Positions 47,401-59,400 of a stretch of 64,000 bases of DNA are shown here, piece after piece. The stretch covers positions 66,919,459 through 66,983,458 of the forward strand of contig NC_065879.2 of NCBI RefSeq assembly GCF_932274485.2, given 5' to 3'. This DNA comes from Patella vulgata. Taxonomy: Eukaryota; Mollusca; Gastropoda; Patellidae. Below the pieces are notes generated by a model that saw only the letters and a program-made list of their open reading frames with translations, made no database searches and was not told where the DNA came from. Numbering within the stretch: the stretch's first letter is position 1; each line of letters opens with the position of its first letter. The position numbers were made by a program, and so were the translations under genes.

Positions 47401-50400
47401 GATTGCTCTTTGGAACAACAATTTATTGGTGAACACCAGACTGTTTGTTTTGTCCCTGAGAGTTATAAGTTCAGACTATTTCGCCAGGCGTGGATTTTAT
47501 AAACTAACCTTAGTCGACTTAATTAGTGGTATTTTTATGCTTCATTTCGAAGCTCTTTTATGTTCCGAAATTTCATTCAATGAATGGAGATGTGTGGCCT
47601 TGCTATAAGCGAGATTTCGGTTGTTGAGTGGTGACAATAATGATGACAATTTACTGGGACCATCCCTGCAGTAGTCTCAAAATGAGCGTTAACACGTGTG
47701 ACCAGCTGTCAGTCAGATTAAAACGCCACATTTGGCCCTCCCATAGAAAGCAAGGATTGTTTTCTAAATGATTGCAAACGTACCCAGTCGTTGGAAATAG
47801 TAGTATCTAATAAGTTATTGATGCATATAATTTGTCAATATCAAGACTGCTTGAAACGAGTCTAGGCGGATAGTTTCAGTAATGGATAGCTTCTGTAATG
47901 GTTGACGGCCAGGGGAGAGTTAGAGAGAAAATAAGGCCTCGACGTCTTTTGTCATTGGTCCGACGATGTTTACTTTAAAAATATTTTTTTTCGAATCTGT
48001 TTTAACTTATATACTATCAAATCGGTAGAAAATGGTGGATGATAACCATTTCCTTTTTACGCTCGACACAAAGTGAATAGTTTTCCCGTTGACAGGTTGC
48101 ACGATTAAATGCTTTTTAAAAACAATTTAGGAATAGATTAGTTCTTGAATATATTTTTCAATCAATGTTTATACGCAAAATTAGGCTCTCGAATTACGAG
48201 ACAATATTGATGGACTACCAAACTATGTAATTTATTTTATATTGATGAATTTCAGATGGTGTAACTAGTCCTGGTGGTAAGATAATTGTACTGATATTAA
48301 AATGTATTGAATGGAATGAATATAAAATTTATTTATATAGGATGGTTGTGCCCTACCCCTTTTTAATCGGCACAATTATACAAAATCTACGACAACAAGA
48401 TTTTGAACATTTTTTAATTTAATACACATAACATAGGAAAATCACCCGGACTACAAAATTGCGCATACTTCGCTTCGCCGATATCATTCTATTCTAACTA
48501 ATGATTCCGCTTATCTTAAACATGACTTTAGATATTAAAGGGCGTATGACTCTATTTTTTGGAAACTTAAAATAGACAAAATGGTTCTAAAAGCACACAT
48601 CAATGTAATATGAATGTATGCAAAGTATTGTAATTTCTAATCAGTTATGTTCGGTGAAATACGTGAACAGTTCATATTGAACGGCAACCGTTTACACTTG
48701 CTTAGTGCATTCTTCACGTTTTCTAAAATTATTATTTTGTCGTTTGTGAATCAGCCTTTACTAATTACTTCCACATTGTGTTGTAGGTTATGTTTTATTT
48801 GTTCATTACAAAATGGCACCCGAAGCCATGTACACGACTCGTGTACTGATTATGAAATGTTAATTGTGTCTTAAATATTGATATTAGGATCCTATAGTTT
48901 CATGGCAAGATAACAACATCAATATTGATTGAAACTGATCAATATTGAACTCTAATTTGTGTTTTCAATTTCGAATATTATGGAAAATATTGAGTTAGAG
49001 ACTTAGCTCCTTTAATTATGTGGCCAACTGAATAAATAAAACTAAAATAGTTTTAATTATATTAAGCAGCAAAAGAAACGTCAGGTTGGTATGTTACTTT
49101 GAATAGACGCATTGCATACAACTTGCCAAATGTTTCTATTTTATATTTGTGACCACATCTCCAACTTTACCTGAGCAATAAGGCTCCTTCCCAAACACAG
49201 AATTGAACCCAGGAAACGTTCTCAAAAACGCAACCTGATTTTTGAGATGGTAATGCCTTCTCCGTTATTTTCATGTAACTTATGCTGCACGTGCTGTTCA
49301 TCGGGACCAGCCCTATAAAAAGCACCCCCATGCCTGGTTGAATCATTCACACTACAATGTCAGCAGCATACCACAACTCAAGACAGCACAGAGGAACCAG
49401 GCGCTGGGGAGACTCGACGCTGGTCATACTGCTCAAGCCGTTGCCAATCACTTCCAGGTCAGTGTTCGGACCATCTACAGGCTTCAGCAACGCTTTCGGG
49501 CCACCAACGCCACGGATGATCGCCCCCGAACTGGTAGACCAAGGGTTACCACAAGGCGACAAGACCCCCATGTTGGGCTACAGCACGTGTAGAAGCCCTT
49601 CACACAGGCATCTGAGACAGCACGTCTGACAGTGGGAACACACGGAAGATCCATCAGTACCGATAAAGTGCGCCGACGTCTCACCAGAGAGAACATCCAT
49701 TGCCGTAGACCTTACCGTGGACCGATCCTCGCCATCGACGTGAACGTCTACAGTTTGCCCAACAACACCAGAACTTGCGACAAAGGCAATGGAGAACTGT
49801 TCTGTTTACAGATGAGAGTCGGTATTGCGTATCAACTCCAGATGACAGGACCAGAATATGGCGTCGACGTTGCCAGCGTTATTCTGGCCAATGTGTCATG
49901 GAACGAGACTCGTGGGGAGCTCCAAGCATAATGGTTTGGGGTGGAATCGGCCTGAACCAGAAAGTGGGTCCTGCGGTGTTCCATAATCTTGGTCCAGGAA
50001 GCGGAGGCGGCATCACAGCACTGCGCTACATCGATCAAGCTCTTAGACCCCGACGTCATAGCATATTTCGAACGTTGTCGAAACAACGTTTTCCAGCATG
50101 ACAAAACCCGTACCCACACCGCCAGAGTTACTCGGGGCTTTCTACAGCAGAATGGTGTCAACTTTATGCACTGGCCAGCCCAGTCCGGACTCAAACCCGA
50201 GTGAACATCTTTGGGATGAAATTCAGCGGCGACTTAGCGTCGTACCGAGATCAAAAACAGCCGATGGATTGAGCCAGGCTTTTCTGAGAGTGCGGTGCCA
50301 ATGGCGTTCAGGAATCGTCTGTCCACTCCATGAACAGACGCTGCGCTGCTGTTATTGATACTCGCAGTGGACACACCAGATACTGATGTACAGACTTTGT

Positions 50401-53400
50401 ACAGACTCTAAACCTTCTCGTAATGTCTTCGGATTGTGATGAATTAATCACTAATGTGTAAACATACTATTCACAAAAAATTGCTTTGATCCATTTAGTA
50501 AGTCGTTTTCTAGAATGATTGATTAAAATGCCTCTCTGATTTTGGAATCGTACTGACGTTTTTTTTTTGCTGTTTAGTATAGATTAGGTAATTTAGAGGA
50601 CGTGATATAAATAGAAAGTGTCCGTGCATTACCATGTTTTTGTTAAAGCTGAACTCCGATTATAAAACTACAGAAATAATTAAATAAAAAAAAGGTTACG
50701 CCCAAAACAACCGCCATACTTGTTTTCAATTTCTTGAACTAACATGGCGATCGCTTTGGGCGGACAAACACATAGGCAGGCCACGCCCACTTCCAGTATT
50801 TGCCGTGTCAACCGAAGTGTCCACATCCGGTTAGTTATAGTCAACTACCAATTACCTCCTGACTGATTGAAGTTTTTCCACTATCAGCTCACAGAAAATA
50901 TTATTGCTGCACAATTATTATGTCTGATTAGGTATATATTATTTTACTAAGAACTACGATAATACTAGACTTTATGACTCAGAAAAGTATTTGGTGTTTC
51001 TACTCTGTTGTGCAAAAATTTCACGAAATAAGAAACAATTGGTTGGTGCCGGTTGGTTTGTTATTGTTTGGGGTAAGGCAGCTTCTCTGTTATCGTACAA
51101 ATGTGGGATGCGAGGTGCTGCAGACAATTTTTATCCGATTCCTGTACTCAAACATCTAAAATCGAGATCGACTCGTGTACAGTTAGAATTAAAATCAGAG
51201 TAGGCTGAAACCGCGCGGTCTTAAACTAAATTTACTCCCCTAGCGATGCACAAAGGTTAGACATGACAAGAATTGTTGCTTGGGTTCAACAAGGATGTAA
51301 ACCTTTTCAAAGGTAGCGAATCTATTATTACTTCTTCCAAAAACAAAGACGCTGAAGCAATATAGCCCACATAGAGGTGTATCTTCCTTCGTATCCTTCG
51401 TTTGATTTTTAAGAACATTGTGCTCAGCTTGCAGGGTCTTTTAGCACCACTAGTTCATCTTTTCACACTAGACAGATACGTATAACAATCTTTTCAGATT
51501 TGAAATTTTGAAGACGCTACAGGGATATGACAAAATATAAACTTATTCTATTTCATATTTCGTGACAGGCAAATCATCTGATACAGACCCTAATACCAAC
51601 ATGATTTCGTCTCCTAGTGTAGTAAACCCTTCTCCATTCTTTCCAGAATCGACACAAAATCCAGAGCCTGTACTCACGATTGGGACTCGCCTGGCTTTTA
51701 AAGCAACTCCTGAACCTATACCCATTTCTTTAAGAATGCCCGCTCGACCACCTTTAGAAACGACGCCTGAGTCGACAATCCCGAAACCACAATCCAAAGA
51801 CATTGGTCGGCTGCGGTTTATAAGAAGGTTCCCACATCTGTCACGAGAAACGACGCCAGATCGAACAACTCGGAAACCAAATACGGTTGTCATTACTGAA
51901 CTGATGTCTTCAGAAATTCCCAACCTTTCGTCCGCAGTAACGACGCAAAACCCCACGACCCCAGAACAAAAAAAAAAGGTCATTGGTGAACTAAGGTTAT
52001 TAAGAGTGTCCACTAACAAGCCTCATGAAACGACGCTAAACAACACTGGACCCGAACAGTTACCCATTGTTAATACACGGAGTTTAAGACGCCCAGTTGC
52101 TCCCGCTGCAGAAATGACTACGACAATGACCACTCCAAAACGTGATGGGCTGTTATCTTTAACACGGACCCCACGACTGACTTCACAAACAGCACAACCT
52201 ACAAATACGGAACCCAATCCCATAGCTATTAGTGGATTGCAGTCGACAAGAACAACAATAATACCCACAACTACACAAATAAAGTCTGTAGCCTGTGACT
52301 GTGAGTCACCCAGGACAATCCTGGAATATACATCCAAAATACCCATTCCTAGTGCTCCAGACTCTACAGCAGGGACATCTGGAACTGACGAAGCTATGGC
52401 ATCAAACAAAAAAGAAGCTGCCACCGCCAGGGAAGGAGATTCTCCAATTGCAGGTACAACATTGCCACTTGATACACCAGCAGCAGATGATTTTCTGGAC
52501 GAAGATAAAGGTGAGATTTAATGATGGATCTTCAAATAAACGTTTAAAACGGAGTGGGTGGGAAGAGAACACGATATCACATGAAAACCTGATTCTAATT
52601 CCTATTTGCATAGTACACTTAACTAACACATGTGTTATTTTCCTTGTCTCGTAGAAGTAGATGTCTCTCGCGTGTCATCCCACTGCTAATAATATATATG
52701 CACAATGCAATTACATACGTGTGTGCTCTCACTCGCTCTCTCGCTATCCCGCCATATTCCAGCCCGTTTATGCTGGTTACAATCGAGTTTTAAGGCTTGG
52801 ACATATTTTGGCAACACTAATCGATATCATTGATCCATGTTAAATATCTCAATGGAAATAACAATGGAATCCAAATTTTTACAGGTGTGGTCTCAGATGA
52901 CCCGAAGACAACAGAAATATAAAATAACAGGCTATAAGGTATGTGAAGGGCGCAAGGCATAAGTCCTTTGGTTGTCCTTTGTACGATTATCGTTCTCCAA
53001 TCCCTATCAATTATATACTCTTCAAAAGAAGTAGGGGATATCCAGAAATAATACGAAACTGCGGAAATGCACTGCTGTTTTTATTAGAGGTAACCAGTGT
53101 ATGTTAATAACAGACCAATTGCCTACAAATGAAAATAAACAGTTCATATGGGCGGCTTATCTGACGGCATCATTTCACTCGCAAAGAGATATACCGTCAA
53201 AAGTGAAAATGTACGTTTTTGATTTTTGTCTTAATAATGAGTAATTGCTCCACCAGACATTCAACAATTCGTCGTGGCATGCTCCTAATCAACCGTCCAA
53301 TCACGATTTGGGGCAATCTGGCCCACTCCTCTTGCAGTGCCACGGCCAATTTTTGCAGTGTTGTCGGTTGACGTTGACGTCGACGAACACGTCGCCCAAT

Positions 53401-56400
53401 CCAATTAAACGTAACACACTAAAGCCAAGATACCCTCCCACGTGTATGGCACTATTGCGTGTCGCATGTGCATCTAATTGGTTCTGTTGGGGCGATAAGT
53501 TCTTCATCTGTGAACATACTCTCAAAGCATGTCAAGTGTCCATGACTATTTATCATATCACAACCTGCATCCCCTACTTTTTTTTGAAGAGTATATATAT
53601 AACCTTTTGCCAAATGTACTGATTCTTACCAATTCCAGATTCTATATAATTACTAAATCCAAATTCTATGTACTAATTCTTATCAATCCCAAATTCTATG
53701 TACCAGTTCTTACTAATCCAAAATTCTATGTACTAATTCTTACCAATTCCAAATTCTATGTACTATTTTTATGTACTAAATCTTCCCAATTCCATATTCT
53801 ATGCACATATCCTTACCAATCCCAAATTATATGTAACAGTACAAATTTCTTACCAATCCCAAATGCTCTATATTACCAAATCCAAATTCTGTGTAACAAC
53901 ATTTCCAAATTTTTTGTATTACCTTTCCCAAATTATATGTAGTAACTTACCCAAATTGTATTTATTTCCATTCCCAAATATTGTGTCCAATCTCTTGGTC
54001 ATTGCACATAATATTTTGTAATAAAATCATAACAAATTGTTTGGTGTATTCTTTATAAATTATGTGTATTACCATTCCCAAATTGTATACGTATTACCAT
54101 TACCAATTTGTATGCATTACCATTCCTGAAATCTATTTATTACCATTCCCTAATTATATTTAAAATACAGATGTGACGTCATCCTTTGATGTTGGCGTAC
54201 CATTATTTCAAATAATCGTACGGGCAATGTGCCAAGCGTAACTTGTTAAAATATTGAACCCGAGTGACGTATTTCTTGCAAAGCACTTGCAATGTCTGTA
54301 TTTTAAGTTGTTTAATGGTCTCGAGCTTAAGACATTGCGTAATATATTGTAAAAACACTCGGTCCTCGCTGTCCTCTTGTTGTTACAATATATTACTTAA
54401 TGTCTCGCTCTCGGCCATTAATGAAATGAAATGAAATGTGGTTTAATGGCACGTCAGCTCCAACCGGGCTATATTGCGCCAAACATATGGTGAATATTAT
54501 ATTACAAGACAGGCTAAATTATATCACAGAAAAACATTATATGCATAAATAAAAACAATATCACAGATAGTAAAATTAAAAATAAAATACAACTTTTATG
54601 CATATAAATATTAAATACAAAAATGAAATGATATATATATATATATACAATTAAAATTTATGATAAAATCCTGTCTCCTTTAAAATAGATGACATAGAGA
54701 CTGACAACGGTAATATTTCGATCTTATGTTCCTGAGATGATTGCACTCAATCAAAATGTGCTTCACAGTCAAAGGAACATGACAGTGAACACATTCCGGT
54801 TGAGGCTCTCGCTTCAAAATGAAAATGTGTGTTAAAAAGGTATGACCAATGCGAGAGCGACACAAAACAACTTCATCCCTCCTGTTGGTTCTATAGGAGT
54901 TGGGCCAGTCTCCTAAGAGAGGCTTAATGTGATGAAGTTTATTTGTTCCTGCAAGATCCCAAGACCGTTGCCAGCGGCCATAAATGAAATGATTAATGCA
55001 AGATTTAAAATCTGTGTATGGAATTAAAAAATAGGATAAAGGAAGATCTAAGGCAGACCTCTCGGCCATTAAACAATACGTATTACCATTCCCATATTCT
55101 GTGTATTACCATTCCTAACTTCGATTTATTATAACCATTCCCAAATTTATGGGTCAACATAAACGTAACAAATTGTGTATATTTTATGTTTTCCATTTTG
55201 TGTGTCGCACACCAATGTTTAGTGAATGTAGTCTACACATCTATGCGTGTCCACAAATTTTGCATACCCTGTAATTATTATTAAATTATGTAGTCATGTA
55301 CTTGACCTTTATACGTGCTTTATACCCTTGTGTTTAATAACACCTACGTCATTTATCAGTTGAGTATTTACATGTTTATGGTTTATGTGTTCATTAAACA
55401 TCTATTATGCAAGAGCTAAATCTGCCTATTGCAGGTCTTTGTTTAGGCCTGAAATGTTATCTAAATTACTAATTAGACATTAATTCACTTATCCACACCA
55501 TAATCAACTCTCGATGTCATCGCTAGCCTGTGATATTTACTGGATTAGGCTCCGATTTGCTACTCAACTTTCATTCGTGATTTTATCATGGAATGGATAA
55601 ACGAAACTATGTTTTTATCGTAACGATATTTTGATTAAAATACAGATTTTATACTTTCGATGGCCTACACTACATGAAGATCTGTCCGGTTGTAGCGATA
55701 TGTCGCGTCAGAGGTCATGCGAGAGTCTTTTGACCCTATGGCGTCAGACATTTGATTAACCAATCAGCATTGATGTTACTAGTGGATTACCCACAGTTCC
55801 GTGCAAAAGACGCCTAAAGCTCGCCGTAACAGACCGTTTCATTGGCTAATCCCTCACACCATTCAGAACATGTTAATAATAACTCTTCCAGATCCTAGTG
55901 TAGTAAAGACAAATAAAACGAAATTTTGAACTATAAAAATGAAACGAAATAGGATCTGTGTTTTAATCAGATTGATCGAGGCTGAATTCTTAGTTCAGAA
56001 TGGATCAATTTGACTGAAATTTTCAGCAAGTTCCCTTTACTTTATCTAGTTTTAAACTATTATGTATCTCCTATAATGTATCTTTAAATATCGTTAAAAT
56101 ACAGATGTATCGCCAACCTTTGATGTTGGTGTATCATTATTTCAAATAATGGTACCTGGTAATGTGCCAAGCGTACATTATTTATACTAGTTACAAGTTT
56201 GAACACGTGTGGCGTATTTCATTGCAAAGCACGTGCGAGTGTCTGTATTTTAAGTTGTTTAATGGTCTCGAGCTTAAGACATTGCGTAATATATTGTAAA
56301 AACACTCGTGACTACACCACTCGTGTTATTTCAATATACTACTTAATGTCTCGCTGTCGACTATTAAACCACACTTAAAGATACATTATGGGAGATAAGA

Positions 56401-59400
56401 TAAAGAGATGGCAGTTCTCGCTATAATAGTTAAAAACTAGATAGTGTTAAGGTAATTTGCTGAAAATTTCAGTCAAATTGATCCACTATGAGCCGAGAAA
56501 GAAGCGGGTGAAATTTTTGCATAGTCTTGGTCATCATTACTAAAATCATTAATATAAACAGCATAGCATAGTCTCGATTATCCACTTTTTTGGATTTAAT
56601 TATCACTGGCCGTTAGCGGCATATAGGAATCTAATCCAGCCAACATCGAAGGCTACCCTTGACATCGAGAGTTTATTATGGTCTGGATAAGTTAATTAAT
56701 GTCTAATTGATTATTTAGATAACATTTCAGGCCTAAAGAAAGATTTGTAATAAGCAGATTTTGCTCTTGCATAATGCATGTTTAATTAAATAAGGACGAT
56801 TATTTTCAAAGTTTATTAGTTGAAAGCTAAGCAGGATATGATGTTAGTAGATACTTTACTAACCAAAACTGCAGTATGGTCCGACATGGAAGCTCTGCAT
56901 CATGAATACTGACAAAAATTGACTGACTGTGTAAATTTAAATCCATTTCTGCACCATACTTCAAACATAATTTGCTACGAAAAGGGGACAAAATGAGAAT
57001 GGATTGTGTGGTGTGATTCCTGGTGGGCGTTTTAAACAGAATTACCTCCCCTTAATTGATAATAATATATTCTTACACGCATAAACTTGAGAATTTGTCA
57101 CACATCCATAGCAAAGCATTATTGAAAATACTAGTGTTACACTCTAGTGGAAATGGACTCTAGTTTTATAATTTGAAGGAAGAACATACACAATATATCC
57201 CACAAAGTCACCATTCTTCCATGCTGCAACGAATATTTTACAATTTAGGTTGAAACAACCGAGACTAAATTACTACAGATATTTTACATCGGTGATTTCA
57301 ATTTATGTGTGCGTTTAAGGTTTGAAGACATCTCACATTATGGAATTAAAATCAAACGCTGACTTTAAATTCCACATTTTAAAAACCACTACATAGACAT
57401 AAAAAATGCAGGATTAGAAAACATATTTTACTAATATGAGTAAAAGTGAATATACCTGGATGAATGAAATCTCTGACAGCTCACCAATTATTTCCCGATT
57501 GGCTTTAGTGTTAATTCTCGTCTCTTTGACCGGCTCTAACCTTTTCCCAAATTTTCGTAGTGTTGAACGGTTTTTACCACAGATGGAGCAACCTGTGGCA
57601 ACCTTTTGCTCAAAAGCGAGTATGAGGATTCATCATGGAAAACGTGACACACACAAACTCAATGTATCATTTAAATATAAATGCAACTGCCCGCCTTACA
57701 ATAGCTAACTGCGTAACAATATCATTACGCTTTAAACAGAGCTATAATGTAAACAATACTGTTTTGAGACGAACAACACTTTCACCGTTTTTAATACCTT
57801 AAATTACTGTTCAAAATTTTAGGGAAGACCCCAGATTAAACGAAGGGCTGTCATGTTGCTGTGCTTTTGGATAGATTTGATTGAACGGGAAGAATAGACA
57901 CACTCCCTCAAAAGCGCGAGTATCAGAAGCTAATCCAGCAATGGCCAGAGAGATTTCTCGGGCCATTGCTTCAGGAATATGCATGTCAGTAGGCTTTTAC
58001 CACTTTCGGGTTTGGAAAAAAATATTTCCGGTTTCTCGAAACGGCTGTAAATAAGCATCGGATGTATCTGCCCGTTCAGAAAAAAAGAATCACAGTGTAT
58101 ATACACTGATTTAAACAAATAAAATAATAAAAAAAAACTTGAAATGAAGTTTATCTCTTGTAAACTTCAAATGAAAATAAAATTTTATGTAGCTCCGGTT
58201 GAAGACATAATACTTCTATTAGTTGTCTGAACTCATAGAACAAAATGATAATAATTAAATTGATTTTTCGGGGTTTTTTTCATATGTAATTATTTTGGCA
58301 ATCGAATTTGGTAAACCAAGAAAAAAACCCATCATATATTTTTATCTGATATAGCAATAGTTAATGAGCTGTTAAGGGTAGTAAGCATTGCTTTTGTATC
58401 ATTGGGTATACTTAACTGAACGTTCCGTAAATTAATTCTCTTGATCCTCAAAATAGTGATAATCGAGTGAAAAGCGGCTACAATCAAAGACCAGTTTAAA
58501 TGGAGCGGTGGCCCTACTGCTACTGTCGTAACATGTAACCTGACCAGCCAGGTCTGCCGTGTTTTGTTGTGTACGTGACTGGTGGAGGTTTATGAAAAGC
58601 TGCTCATAATAAGCATACGAACGAACGCCTAGGCCACGGGTTTCGACCAATTACAGAGAAAGTTGAGGGATAGCAGACTCACACAGTCTCCACTCGTCGC
58701 GCACCTAGACCGATGAGTGGAACTTTCATGTGGAATTTAATAGATTGTTTCTCTTTTTGCCAGGAACCGAGGCGTCCCATGACCGCGGAGTTCAGGGCCT
58801 GATCCCATTTGCCCCATGCCTAAGCTTGGATTTGGTACAACGCATGCCCCGACTGCATACGAAAATATCTAAAGTAGACAGCTAAAACATATTCGTTGTG
58901 TTCAATTACGTCACGATTCTACCCACACCACGACTGTTGTGGGGACAGACAGAACTGTGACAGGACTGAATTCCGCGTTACACCATTGCTATTTATTTCG
59001 TCAATTCGGAACGTTCCGGATTCACAATCGAGCATCCCTTATATGTTTGTGTTATACTGTTGTCACGCATGTTTGTTTAATGTTTACCATTTTTATTTGT
59101 TTATTTATTAGGTGATACAGCAGGGTCTGTTAGTGTCACAGGTTTTCTTATTAAAGGAGGAGATGGTCAAGGGGTAACATTAGGGAAAGGATTCACCCTA
59201 GCGATAGGTCTTCCTAAAGGAAAAGATAAAGATATCCCTGACAATGGTCAACCGTTAGATTTCCCCGGTAACCTTTTACCAGACAAAGGTGAACTGGTAG
59301 ATTTTGAGGGAGATAACCCAATATTTAACGCCAAAAATACTCGTTTCCCTGGTAACGTTTTACCTGACAAAGGTGAATTGGTAGATTTTGAGGGAGAGAA

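Noticed and set aside
51543-52424. Two minus-strand frames of 158 and 133 codons
   Set aside because: Antisense shadows of the Thr/Pro-rich exon; the plus strand has the splice sites and the repeats.
57436-57708. 90-codon frame with a hydrophobic stretch (ALVLILVSLTG)
   Set aside because: It has no acceptor or donor in a fitting phase and no repeat or domain; probably chance.
58764-58870. Frame after a strong acceptor-like CTCTTTTTGCCAG
   Set aside because: No donor in phase 1 follows, so it cannot join the acidic exon in frame.
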